From Phycisphaeraceae bacterium (GTDB taxonomy: Bacteria; Planctomycetota; Phycisphaerae; Phycisphaerales; Zrk34), in contig JANQHD010000009.1 of assembly GCA_028282805.1 (NCBI GenBank), positions 124,001 through 188,000 on the forward strand: 64,000 nucleotides of DNA, given 5' to 3'. The translations under genes and the position numbers were made by a program. A model generated the notes under the pieces. The model worked only from the letters and a program-made list of their open reading frames with translations. It was not told where the DNA came from and did not search any database. The first letter of the stretch is position 1. Each line of letters starts with the position of its first letter. This document shows positions 27,207-35,496 of this stretch, piece by piece.

Positions 27207-28034
27207 ATGGCCAAGAAAAAGAACAAGAAAAACAAGCCCACCCTCACCGCCGCCAGCGCCGACCGCCACGACCTGTATCTCAAGAGCGTGCAGGAGCCGA
27301 GCTTCGAGGTCGAGTTCTTCGACCGCGTGTACGGCGATCATGTCGGCGGCAAGCCCAAGCTGTTGCGCGAGGACTTCTGCGGCACCGCGGCCGTCTGTTG
27401 CGAGTGGGTCAAGGCCGGCGACGAGCGCACGGCCGTGGGCGTGGACCTCGACCCCGACCCGATCGAATGGGGCAAGGCCAACCTGATGAACAAGCTGTCC
27501 GACGCGCAACGCGAGCGGATCATCTTCCTCGAAGACGACGTGCGCAACCTCAACGGCCACAAGGCCGACGTCGTCGCGGCGCAGAACTTCAGCTTCTACT
27601 GCTTCCACGACCGCAAGGTGCTGCTGGAGTATTTCCAGGCCGCGCACGCCAACCTCACCGACAAGGGCGTGTTCGTGCTCGACATGATGGGCGGCAGCGA
27701 GTGCTTCCAGGACGAGAGCGTCGAGACGACCAACAAGGCCGGCTTCAAGTACGTCTGGGAACTGGACCACTTCGACCCCATCACCCACCGCTGCCTGTAC
27801 CACATCCATTTCAAGTTCAAGGACGGCACGAAGCTGCCCAACGCGTTTACCTACGACTGGCGGCTGTGGACGCTGCCCGAGGTGCGCGAGCTGCTGCTCG
27901 AAGCGGGCTTCTCGGAAGCGGTTGTCTACTGGGAAGGCGCCGACGAAGACGGCGAGGGCAACGGCGAGTTCGAGCCCGCCGAGCACGGCGACGCCGACCC
28001 GTCGTGGATCTGTTACGTGGTGGGGGTCAAATAG
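27207..28034 (+). CDS. class I SAM-dependent methyltransferase, paralogue B
   Basis: 275 codons from MAKKKNKKNKPTLTAAS. It has the same order of motifs as its divergent neighbour: DRHDLYLKSVQEP, LREDFCGTAAVCCEWV, GVDLDPDPIEWG, then YDWRLWTLPEVRELLLEAGF. It differs by a lysine-rich N-terminus and an acidic insertion near the C-terminus (WEGADEDGEGNGEFEPAEHG). The substrate is unknown. The head-to-head order suggests an inverted tandem duplication. Confidence 0.88.
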   Translation: MAKKKNKKNKPTLTAASADRHDLYLKSVQEPSFEVEFFDRVYGDHVGGKPKLLREDFCGTAAVCCEWVKAGDERTAVGVDLDPDPIEWGKANLMNKLSDAQRERIIFLEDDVRNLNGHKADVVAAQNFSFYCFHDRKVLLEYFQAAHANLTDKGVFVLDMMGGSECFQDESVETTNKAGFKYVWELDHFDPITHRCLYHIHFKFKDGTKLPNAFTYDWRLWTLPEVRELLLEAGFSEAVVYWEGADEDGEGNGEFEPAEHGDADPSWICYVVGVK

Positions 28035-28052
28035 CGGTGAGTCGTATTCTTG

Positions 28053-28447
28053 TTTACCGCGGAGGCGCGAAGAGCGCGGAGGGACGCGGAGGTTGATTGG
28101 ATGTCAAGGCTCGACGATGTTGCACCGGAACTGAACGAGCGTGGCATCCCGTTCTTCCGGCAACACGCGATAGACCTGATCTATAAGGGCCACCCCGTGG
28201 GCGACGGCCGACTTGATCTGTTGGTCGATCAGCGGGTCGTGGTTGAGCTCAAGTCCGTCGACAGGCTTGCCCCCGTGCATGAGGCTCAAGTCCTCTCCTA
28301 CCTTAAGACCGGTGGCTATCCCGTCGGGCTGTTGATGAATTTCAACGTGCCCAGGCTCCGCGATGGCGTCCGCCGTTTCGTGCATTCCGCATAAACCAAA
28401 ACAATCACCTCCGCGTCTCTCCGCGCTCTTCGCGCCTCCGCGGTAAA
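28053..28447. mobile_element. 395-bp inverted-repeat element carrying a GxxExxY gene fragment
   Basis: Arms at 28053-28099 and 28402-28447 are nearly identical inverted copies (about 45 of 46 positions plus one extra base). They are made of GCGGAGG/GCGCGGAG-type words. The interior holds a 97-codon reading frame of the GxxExxY family. No transposase is present and I see no clear target duplication. It lies between methyltransferase B (18 bases after its stop) and hisS (31 bases before its start). The arms start like those at 26261. Confidence 0.78.
28101..28394 (+). pseudogene. GxxExxY-family protein, N-terminally truncated
   Basis: 97 codons. The C-terminal two-thirds match the GxxExxY family (PDDEXK_3-like): FRQHAIDLIYKGHPVGDGRLDLLVDQRVVVELKSVDRL, given here as two overlapping parts FRQHAIDLIYKG and RLDLLVDQRVVVELKSVD, then HEAQVLSYLKTGGYPVGLLMNFN. 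The acidic and lysine residues of a nuclease-like core (D...E.K) remain. The N-terminal helix with the family motif GPGLLESxY is missing; the ATG follows the left repeat arm directly. It may be a remnant or a re-started short form. Confidence 0.8.
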
Positions 28448-28478
28448 TCATTACCATGCCTGATTGACAGGAGAAGAT

Positions 28479-29768
28479 ATGAAGTTTCAGGCCCCCAAAG
28501 GCACCCGCGATTATTACCCCGCTGAGATGGCGTGGCGGCGTTACCTTGAGGCCGCGTGGCGGCGGGTCTCGCTGCGCAACGGCTTCGAAGAGGTCGAGGG
28601 CCCCATCTTCGAGGACATCGAGCTGTACAAGGTCAAGTCCGGCGACGAGATCGTCAGCCAGGTCTTCCACGTCACCCGGCAGGACGGCGAGAGCACGTTC
28701 GGCCTGCGCCCCGAGTTCACGCCGACGCTGGCCCGCATGGTCGCGGCGAAGGCCAACGCGCTGCCCAAGCCGATCAAGTGGTTCTGCATGCCCAACCTCT
28801 GCCGGGGCGAGCGGCCGCAGCGCGGCCGGTTGCGTGAGTTCTTGCAGTGGAACATCGACCTGCTCGGCCTCGACAGCCCCGCCGTCGACGCGGAGGTGAT
28901 CTTCACCTGCGTCGATCTGTTACGCGAGCTGGGGTTGACGCCCGAGCACGTGAAGGTCAAGGTCTCCCACCGCGAGACCGTGCGCACGATCCTCGCCAAG
29001 CTCGGCGTGCCGGGCGACCGGATGATCGACGCGTTCAACCTGCTCGACCGCCAGGCGAAGATGGAGGCCGAGGCGTACACCAAGGCGTGGGTCGAGCTCG
29101 GCCTCGACTCGCACAAGGTCGAGCGCTTCGACCAGATGTGCCGGCGGACGTACCGCGTGGGCGACGTGGCCCACCTCGAGCGTTCGATCGGCGGCGAGGC
29201 GATCGCCGACCTCGAGGCGCTCGACAAACAGCTCAGCGCGTTCGGCATCGCCGAGTGGTGCGAGTACGACCTGGGCATCGTGCGCGGGCTGGCGTATTAC
29301 ACGGGCACGGTGTTCGAGGTGCACGAGATCAGCGGCGCCGAGCGCGCCATCGCCGGCGGCGGACGGTACGACAAGCTCATCGAGCTGATGGGCGGCCCGG
29401 CGATGCCCGCGGTGGGCTTCGGCATGGGCGACGTGGTGCTGTCGCTGGTGCTGGGCGACAAGGGCCTGCTGCCCGAGAGCGTGACCGACCCGGTCGACGC
29501 GTTCGTGTTCGCCGCCGAGGAGTCGGCCCGGCCCATGGTCAGCGGCCTCGTCGCCGAGCTGCGTTCGGCCGGGCTGCACGCGCGCATGACCTACAAGACC
29601 ACGACCAACGTCGGCAAGCTGCTCAAGGAGGCCGCCCAACAGGACGCCCGCTTCGCGGTGATCGTCGAGGGCGACTCGCAAGACAACGGCAAGGTGTCGG
29701 TCAAAGACCTGGCCAGCGGCGACCAGTCGCGGGTGTCGCTCGACGACTTGCCCGAGCGGCTGCGCTGA
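28479..29768 (+). CDS. hisS: histidyl-tRNA synthetase
   Basis: 429 codons from MKFQAPKGTRDYYP, with AGGAG seven bases upstream. Class II synthetase charging tRNA-His. Motif 2 is seen around FGLRPEFTPTLARMV and GRLREFLQWNIDLLG; the histidine-specific motifs are LGIVRGLAYYTGTVFEV and AGGGRYDKLIELMGG. The C-terminal anticodon-binding domain is complete (GLVAELRSAGLHARM to the end). Confidence 0.97.
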   Translation: MKFQAPKGTRDYYPAEMAWRRYLEAAWRRVSLRNGFEEVEGPIFEDIELYKVKSGDEIVSQVFHVTRQDGESTFGLRPEFTPTLARMVAAKANALPKPIKWFCMPNLCRGERPQRGRLREFLQWNIDLLGLDSPAVDAEVIFTCVDLLRELGLTPEHVKVKVSHRETVRTILAKLGVPGDRMIDAFNLLDRQAKMEAEAYTKAWVELGLDSHKVERFDQMCRRTYRVGDVAHLERSIGGEAIADLEALDKQLSAFGIAEWCEYDLGIVRGLAYYTGTVFEVHEISGAERAIAGGGRYDKLIELMGGPAMPAVGFGMGDVVLSLVLGDKGLLPESVTDPVDAFVFAAEESARPMVSGLVAELRSAGLHARMTYKTTTNVGKLLKEAAQQDARFAVIVEGDSQDNGKVSVKDLASGDQSRVSLDDLPERLR

Positions 29769-29785
29769 GCGGCGATGGGGGAAGC

Positions 29786-30454
29786 GTGTCGATCTGGACC
29801 AGCTTGAACTGGGTGCGGGCCGAGCCGGTGGGTGACATGACCTGTGCGCGGTTGGCCGATTTTTTGCGCGGGTTGCAGGCCATCGATATCATCGACAACG
29901 CGGGGTTGAACTGCGTCGAAGCGCTGCTCGGCAAGCCGATGGACGCGGACACCGAGCCCGCCGCCCGGTTGGACCACGGCCCCAACCCCGAGTACGGGCT
30001 CGTCGGCCGGTACTCCGACCCCGACTGGGATATCGACTTCGATTCGCAGAGCGACGAGCCCGGCCTGGCGCTGGGCGAGATGTGCAGCGTCATCGCGAAC
30101 CGCCGCGATGCGCTGGTGTACCGCGCGTTCGTCGGGCTGGGCTATCTCAGCAAGGTCAACACCGCCCGGCTCACCCGGCACGACACGGAAGACGGCGCGG
30201 TCGACCTGGCGCTGAGCGACGTGACGTTCGAGGTCGGGCCGCTGGAAGTCGGGCGCCTCGCCGACGACGACAAGCGTTTCATCGGCTGGGTGACGCTGGC
30301 GCTGAGCGGCGGCGGCTACCTCTCGCCTTGGACGTGTGAGGACCTGGTCGGGCGCGCCGACGCCCTGCCCGAGGTCAAGCGGGTCAAGCGGTTGTGCGTC
30401 GACACGTGGTCGGGCGATTGGCGCTGGGCGGTTGACGAGACGAACAGCTACTGA
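29786..30454 (+). CDS. conserved-looking protein of unknown function
   Basis: 222 codons from a GTG preceded by GGGGGA. Coding is supported by continuing codon bias after hisS, 17 bases downstream, and by the absence of a better frame. The chain is acidic, with one low-charge core (WVTLALSGGGYLSPWTCEDLVGRA) and no signal peptide or membrane segment. No family recognised. It overlaps the PNGase F-like gene by seven bases at the 3' ends. Confidence 0.65.
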   Translation: MSIWTSLNWVRAEPVGDMTCARLADFLRGLQAIDIIDNAGLNCVEALLGKPMDADTEPAARLDHGPNPEYGLVGRYSDPDWDIDFDSQSDEPGLALGEMCSVIANRRDALVYRAFVGLGYLSKVNTARLTRHDTEDGAVDLALSDVTFEVGPLEVGRLADDDKRFIGWVTLALSGGGYLSPWTCEDLVGRADALPEVKRVKRLCVDTWSGDWRWAVDETNSY

Positions 30455-31413
30455 GCCGGGGTGGCCCAAACATAACTCGACACGCGCCAGAACCCCGCGC
30501 CCTTGCCGTCGCGCGGACGGATGCCGTCGACGTGGTATTCGATCACGTGCTTGCCGGGCGTGAGGTGAGCGGTCAGGTCGATGGCCATCGGGTCGACGTC
30601 GTCGCCGGGCACCCAACCGCTGCGCGGCAGGTCGCTCGACCAAACCTCTTTGCCCTTGTGGTTCCAGCGCGCCGAGCGGGGGTTGACCTTGCGGAAGCGG
30701 TGGCCGTCGGTGCGCCAGGGCTTGGCCGTGTGAACGAGCTTGCCGTCGACGAAGACGCGGTGGGTGCGGGTGACGAACTCGTCGCCGCCGCGCCCGTCGG
30801 TGCAGTGGCCGGTGGCGAAATAGCGCAGCTCGACCTTGCCCACGCCCTCCGGCACGGTGACCTCGAAGCGCTGTCGGCCGGACTTGAAGTGGCTCGATTC
30901 CCAGTTGCGCGGCGCCACCACGGCCGCCGACCACGCCACCGGCTGCCCGCCGCCGGCGCTGACCACCAGGTCGAAGTCGACCGACCACGCCTCGGCGCGT
31001 GTCGTGTCGATGAACACGCGGATGGTCACCGGCCCCTTGGCCAACAACGGCTTGAGCGCCGACACGTCCTGGCTGTGGCGCGTCTCGCCGCCGAAGCCGG
31101 TGACGAACTTGACCAGTTCCACCTGCTGCCCGTCGGCGGCGATCAGCAGCACGCTGCCGGCGCGGTCGTGCGGGTCGTTGTGCGGCATGACGTGCAGCTT
31201 GGCGGTCACCCGGGCGTTTTCGCCCAGCTCGGGCAGGGTGATTTGCTTATCGACAACGCGGCCGGCGTCGCGGCGGCGCTCGCCGGGCTGCGCTTTCCAA
31301 TTCGCCGGGCCGCCGGATTGCACGCCCGTGTCGCGGAAGACGCTGACCGTCTGCCCCGCGGCGAGGGGGGCGAACCCGAGAACCCAAACGATGCTTAAAA
31401 CAATCGGTCGCAT
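30448..31413 (-). CDS. exported PNGase F-like protein (peptide-N-glycosidase F family)
   Basis: 321 codons from MRPIVLSIVWVLGFAPLAAG, a clear signal peptide. The mature part has two beta-rich halves as in PNGase F. The C-terminal half has the family-like segments RYFATGHCTDGRGGDEFVTR, HRVFVDGK, and SGWVPGDDVDPMAIDL. PNGase F removes N-linked glycans from asparagine. Whether the catalytic acids are all kept cannot be decided by eye. The GGDEF string here is not a diguanylate cyclase. Confidence 0.65.
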   Translation of the reverse strand: MRPIVLSIVWVLGFAPLAAGQTVSVFRDTGVQSGGPANWKAQPGERRRDAGRVVDKQITLPELGENARVTAKLHVMPHNDPHDRAGSVLLIAADGQQVELVKFVTGFGGETRHSQDVSALKPLLAKGPVTIRVFIDTTRAEAWSVDFDLVVSAGGGQPVAWSAAVVAPRNWESSHFKSGRQRFEVTVPEGVGKVELRYFATGHCTDGRGGDEFVTRTHRVFVDGKLVHTAKPWRTDGHRFRKVNPRSARWNHKGKEVWSSDLPRSGWVPGDDVDPMAIDLTAHLTPGKHVIEYHVDGIRPRDGKGAGFWRVSSYVWATPAQ

Positions 31414-31637
31414 GAACTTAACTCCGTGTGCGTCGCCCGATTCTAACCCACACGGCGTCGACATGTGCAGGGCTCGCGCCAAACCGGTCGCTGGCCGCAC
31501 GAATTGCACACCCCTCACGCCTGCGGGGCCCACGCCAAGCGAGCCAGGTCGTCCCCGACCCCGGCCTCGGCCCAGCCCGCCGGGCGCACGGTTCGGGTAC
31601 AATCGGCGCGCGTTTTCCGTGAGGGGCATCTCCCACC

Positions 31638-32135
31638 ATGAACCGGCGGTTCCATTACGAGGCGGCGTTCGAGCACTACCTGCGGGCCAAGCAGATCCCG
31701 TACGTGGCGGTCGATGAGGCGCGAAAATCACTGCGGGGCGAGGTCAAGCTCAAAAACTTCGACTTCGTCGTGTATGGGCAGACCGGGCCGAACCTGCTGG
31801 TCGACGTCAAGGGCCGCAAGCACACCGGCCGGTCGCACAAGGCGCTGGACAACTGGGTCACCGAAGACGACGTGCAGGATTTGCGGCAGTGGCAGGAGGT
31901 GTTCGGAGAGGGTTTTCGCGCGGCGTTCGTGTTCCTCTACTGGTGCGAGGCCCAGCCGCCGGACGCGCTGTTTTTGGAGACGTTTACCCACCGCGACCGC
32001 TGGTACGCCGTGCTCGCGGCCACGCTAGACGACTACCGGGCCCACATGAAACCCCGCAGCGAGCGGTGGCGGACCGTGCACATCCCCGCCGAGGCATACG
32101 GGCGGATCAGCCGGCCGCTGATGCAGCTGCTCTAA
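31638..32135 (+). CDS. PD-(D/E)XK nuclease-like protein of unknown role
   Basis: 165 codons, with a GAGGGG box upstream. The pattern LKNFDFVVYGQTGPNLLVDVKG has the spacing of a PD-(D/E)XK core (Asp, then D-V-K). The N-terminus MNRRFHYEAAFEHYLR supplies a conserved-looking Glu. No DNA-binding or partner domain is visible, and no modification methylase is adjacent. A TACAAT box (31598-31603) lies 35 bases before the start. Confidence 0.6.
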   Translation: MNRRFHYEAAFEHYLRAKQIPYVAVDEARKSLRGEVKLKNFDFVVYGQTGPNLLVDVKGRKHTGRSHKALDNWVTEDDVQDLRQWQEVFGEGFRAAFVFLYWCEAQPPDALFLETFTHRDRWYAVLAATLDDYRAHMKPRSERWRTVHIPAEAYGRISRPLMQLL

Positions 32136-32233
32136 GCCCGCGCCGCGGCGATGCGTGAAAGAACGCCCCCCGCCGGGCGTCTGTTTCGTAGAGGCGCTTG
32201 GCAATCCCGCGGTGCGGCGGATAAGATTCTGCC

Positions 32234-32437
32234 ATGAACAAGCTTTACTCCATCCTCATCGGCGTGTTCGGGTTGCTGGCCGTGGCGGCAGACGCCTGGG
32301 CCCAACTGCCCAAGAAGCCCTCCGGCGAGAAGCTCAAGCTCGACAACGAGTGGATCGTCTGGGTCGCGATGCTGGTCCTGCTCGGCGGCGTCGTGGTCGC
32401 GGGCTTCAAGTCCTCCAAACGCTCCCACCTGGATTAA
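32234..32437 (+). CDS. small exported/membrane protein
   Basis: 67 codons: signal peptide (LYSILIGVFGLLAVAADAWA), short hydrophilic linker, one membrane helix (WIVWVAMLVLLGGVVVAGF) and a basic end. First of three short exported proteins in a row. No family recognised. Confidence 0.6.
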   Translation: MNKLYSILIGVFGLLAVAADAWAQLPKKPSGEKLKLDNEWIVWVAMLVLLGGVVVAGFKSSKRSHLD

Positions 32438-32505
32438 CCGACGCCGGCTGCGACCGGGCGCAGCCCCGCGCAACCGCCATCGATACACACAACAAGGAGT
32501 TGGCC

Positions 32506-32799
32506 ATGAACAGGAAAACCCTCGGCGCCCTGGCGGCGCTCAACGCGGTGTTGGTGCTGGCGATCACCGCGGTGACCCTGGTCCCCAGCACCGCGCAAGG
32601 CCAGTTCAGCGGCGGCGGCGGCGACTACACCATGATCGCCGCGCAACGCAGCGGACAGTCGTCCCACGTCGTGCACATCTTCGACACCAAGCGCGGCGTG
32701 ACGATCTCCGTCGAGCCCAGCCAGAAGGGTCGCGGCGATCTGAACGTCATCGCCTTCCGCGACCTCAGCGGCGACTTCAAACCCGGCGGCGGCCGCTAA
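32506..32799 (+). CDS. small exported protein, member of a two-gene family
   Basis: 97 codons, AAGGAG upstream. Signal peptide or anchor (LAALNAVLVLAITAVTLV) followed by a segment with YTMIAAQRSGQSSHVVHIFD and DTKRGVTISVE. The next gene has the same architecture and similar sequence (Y.LDTR...), so the two look paralogous. Function unknown. Confidence 0.65.
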   Translation: MNRKTLGALAALNAVLVLAITAVTLVPSTAQGQFSGGGGDYTMIAAQRSGQSSHVVHIFDTKRGVTISVEPSQKGRGDLNVIAFRDLSGDFKPGGGR

Positions 32800-32822
32800 G
32801 GCGACGCGAAAGGAGCTAAACC

Positions 32823-33167
32823 ATGAAACTCACCCAGATCGCATGCTGCCTGCTGCTCGCCTCGGCTTTCGTGCTCGGCGCGGTCCTCATCGACCGGGTC
32901 GACGACCGCGTCGCCCTCGAGCCGCAAGCCCAGGCCGAGATGGTCATCAGCCAGGGCCTGTTCACCGTCATGAGCACCGGCGGCAAGAGCAACGAAGAGT
33001 ACGTCTACCTGCTCGACACCCGTTCGAGCATGCTCGTGTGCTACGAGTTCTCGGCCAGCAAGAAACGCCTGGAGGTCGTCGGTACGCTGGACGTGGGGCG
33101 CACGATCCAGATGGCGCTGAACAAAACCGATTCGGACAACCCCGGCACGCGCCGCCGTGACCGCTGA
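32823..33167 (+). CDS. small exported protein, paralogue of the preceding gene
   Basis: 114 codons, AAAGGAG upstream, 23 bases after the previous stop. Signal peptide/anchor (IACCLLLASAFVLGAVLI), then LFTVMSTGGKSNEEYVYLLD, TRSSMLVCYEFSASKKRL, VVGTLDVGRTIQ. The layout resembles one blade of a repeat protein: two short strands joined by an LDTR turn. bioB follows 86 bases downstream. Confidence 0.65.
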   Translation: MKLTQIACCLLLASAFVLGAVLIDRVDDRVALEPQAQAEMVISQGLFTVMSTGGKSNEEYVYLLDTRSSMLVCYEFSASKKRLEVVGTLDVGRTIQMALNKTDSDNPGTRRRDR

Positions 33168-33253
33168 GCCGCGACGCCCCTGAAACACCGCAGCCCGCCC
33201 GGCCCCACGCGTCGAGCGGGTTTTGACTACACCGACCGGACGCACCGCCGCAC

Positions 33254-34390
33254 ATGAACCGCTACGACCACTGGGCCGCACTGGGGTTGGACGACCAGCC
33301 GATCACGCGCGACGATGCGCTGCGCATCGTGCGCGGCGACGGGGTCGACCTTATGCCGCTGCTCGACGCCGCCGGGCGCGTGCGCCGGCGCTACTTCGGC
33401 AACACCGTCTCCGTGCACGTGCTGGACAACGTGCAGAACGGCGCCTGCCCCGAAGACTGCGGCTACTGCGGCCAGTCGGCCGACTCCGACGCCCCGCTCA
33501 AGCCGTACAAGCTCAAGGGCGTCGACGACATCGTCGCCGACGCGCAGAACGCCAAGGCCAGCGGCGCTTTCCGGTTTTGCATGGCCCTGTCCGGCCGCGG
33601 CCCCGACGACCGTGACATCGACCACATGTGCGAGGCGATCGGGCGCGTCAAGGCGATGGGCCTGCGCACGTGCCTCAGCGCGGGCCTGCTCGACGAAGCC
33701 AAGGCGCAGCGGTTGAAGGCCGCCGGGCTCGACCGGCTCAACCACAACCTCAACACCTCGCGCGACCACTACCCGGCGATCTGCTCGACGCACACTTACG
33801 ACGACCGCATGGCCACGCTCGCCGCGGCGCGCGGCGCGGGCCTGGGTGTGTGCAGCGGCATGATCGTGGGCATGGGCGAAACGCACCGCGACGTGGTCGA
33901 CGTCGCTCTTGCGCTGCGCGATTTCAGGGCCGAGTCGATCCCCGTCAACTTCTTGCTGCCGATCGCCGGCAACCGCGTCAACGACCCGGTGTGCGAGGGC
34001 CGGCCGCTCGACCCGCAACTCGTGCTGCGCGTGCTGTCGATGGTGCGGCTGGTCAACCCGACCGCCGAGGTGCGTGTGGCCGCGGGGCGCGAGCAGCACC
34101 TGCGTTCGATGCAGGCGATGGCGCTTTGGCCGGCGAACTCGCTGTTCGTGTCGGGCTACCTGCTGACCGAGGGCGACGACGCCGCGGCGACGCTGCGCAT
34201 GATACTCGACGCCGGCTTTGTGCCCCGGCTCGACGAGGGCGATTGGCCCGACGAACTCAAGCGGTTGGCCGTGAGCGGCGCCGAGCCGGCGAGCGGCGGG
34301 GGCGAACCGCAACTCAAACCCACCGTCACCGGGCGATCGGGCGCGCCGTTCGTGCCGGTGACCGTTTCCGCCGAGCAAGCCGCCGACTGA
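33254..34390 (+). CDS. bioB: biotin synthase
   Basis: 378 codons. BioB is a radical SAM enzyme that inserts sulfur into dethiobiotin. The cluster-binding cysteines are in ACPEDCGYCGQSA (CxxxCxxC, about residues 59-66). NLNTSRDHY, GMIVGMGET and the later PTAEVRVAAGRE segment are typical. The C-terminus is about 30 residues longer than E. coli BioB. Its stop overlaps the start of the ketosynthase-like gene by one base, so the two are probably translated together. Confidence 0.95.
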   Translation: MNRYDHWAALGLDDQPITRDDALRIVRGDGVDLMPLLDAAGRVRRRYFGNTVSVHVLDNVQNGACPEDCGYCGQSADSDAPLKPYKLKGVDDIVADAQNAKASGAFRFCMALSGRGPDDRDIDHMCEAIGRVKAMGLRTCLSAGLLDEAKAQRLKAAGLDRLNHNLNTSRDHYPAICSTHTYDDRMATLAAARGAGLGVCSGMIVGMGETHRDVVDVALALRDFRAESIPVNFLLPIAGNRVNDPVCEGRPLDPQLVLRVLSMVRLVNPTAEVRVAAGREQHLRSMQAMALWPANSLFVSGYLLTEGDDAAATLRMILDAGFVPRLDEGDWPDELKRLAVSGAEPASGGGEPQLKPTVTGRSGAPFVPVTVSAEQAAD

Positions 34391-35472
34391 TGCCCGCGCC
34401 GATCACCATCGCGGGCGTCGGCCTGGTCACACCGCTCGGCCACTCGGCGTGGTCGACGTGGCGGGCGCTGCTCGACGGCAAGTGCATCACCGACCGCTGC
34501 GCCGCGCTGCCGGCCAACGTGGCGCCGGTCGATTTGGTGCGCAGCGTGGGCTGCGTGTCGGTCTCGCAACACGTCGGCGCAGACCCGGCGGTCGAGCTCG
34601 CCGAACGCGCCGCGCGGCAGGCCATCGACGACGCCCCAATCAACACCGACGCCCTGCCCGTCGTCATCGGCGTCAGCAAAGGCGCGGTCGCCGATACCAA
34701 GCGTTATGCGCGGGGCCCGGTTTCGTTGCTAGCACAGGGCTTGCACGAGCGCCTGCCGCTCGGCGAGACGCGCCAGGTCGTCGCGGCGTGCGCGTCGTCG
34801 CTGTTGGCCGTGCACCTGGCGCGGCGTTGGATGCAAACCGATGGCCCGCCCGCCGTGCTGGTCGTGACCGCCGAGGCGGCGCTGCGGCCGATGTTCATTC
34901 ACAGCTACCAACGCCTGGGCGTGCTGCCGCCGCTCAGCGCCGACGGCTACCGCGGCCGCCCGCTCGACGCCAGCCGATGCGGTTTCGTGCTCACCGAGGT
35001 CGGCGCGGCGGTGCTGCTGGTGCGCGACGGGCCCGGCCCCGTGCTCGCCGATACCGCCGCGGCCTGCGAGGCGCACGACGTGGTCCGCTCGTCGCCGGCG
35101 CGCGGCGCGCTGCGCCACGTGGCCGGCCGGCTGTTGCGTGAGCCGATCGACCTGCTGCACCCCCACGCCACGGGCACGGTTGAAAACGACGAAGCCGAGC
35201 TCGCCGCCTACGCCTCAAGCCTTCCCCCCGACACCTACGCCGCCAAGGGCGCGCTCGGGCACGGCCTCGGCAGCGCGGGGCTGACCTCGCTCGTGCTCGC
35301 GGTCATGGCCGACCGCACGCAGCGCCGGCCGCCCATGCCGTGGCTCGCCGAGCCGCTGCGGTGCGGCTGGCCGTTGTCGTTCGATGCGCCCAGGCGCGCG
35401 ATCGCGCGGCAGGCGGTGTTCGCCGCGGGGTTCGGCGGGCACGTCGCGGGCGCGGTGATACAGAAGCGATAA
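34390..35472 (+). CDS. beta-ketoacyl-ACP synthase-like protein coupled to bioB
   Basis: 360 codons. The thiolase fold is recognisable: N-terminal IAGVGLVTPLGHSAWSTW, active-site cysteine in VVAACASSLLAVHLA, the first histidine in LLHPHATGTVENDEAE and the second in AKGALGHGLGSAG. All three catalytic residues are present, so it is probably active. It is shorter than FabF (about 410). Coupling to bioB suggests a role in making the pimeloyl chain or a related acyl-ACP; this is inference. It converges with the oxidoreductase gene. Confidence 0.82.
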   Translation: MPAPITIAGVGLVTPLGHSAWSTWRALLDGKCITDRCAALPANVAPVDLVRSVGCVSVSQHVGADPAVELAERAARQAIDDAPINTDALPVVIGVSKGAVADTKRYARGPVSLLAQGLHERLPLGETRQVVAACASSLLAVHLARRWMQTDGPPAVLVVTAEAALRPMFIHSYQRLGVLPPLSADGYRGRPLDASRCGFVLTEVGAAVLLVRDGPGPVLADTAAACEAHDVVRSSPARGALRHVAGRLLREPIDLLHPHATGTVENDEAELAAYASSLPPDTYAAKGALGHGLGSAGLTSLVLAVMADRTQRRPPMPWLAEPLRCGWPLSFDAPRRAIARQAVFAAGFGGHVAGAVIQKR

Positions 35473-35496
35473 TGCAGCGCCAAGCCGCGAGCAGCT

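Noticed and set aside
28053-28447. Complete insertion sequence
   Set aside because: There is no transposase and no visible target duplication; the interior frame is a nuclease-like GxxExxY fragment.
31000-31100. GGDEF string in the exported protein, suggesting a diguanylate cyclase
   Set aside because: The string sits at RGGDEFVTR within PNGase F-like strands; no other GGDEF-domain feature is present and the protein is exported.
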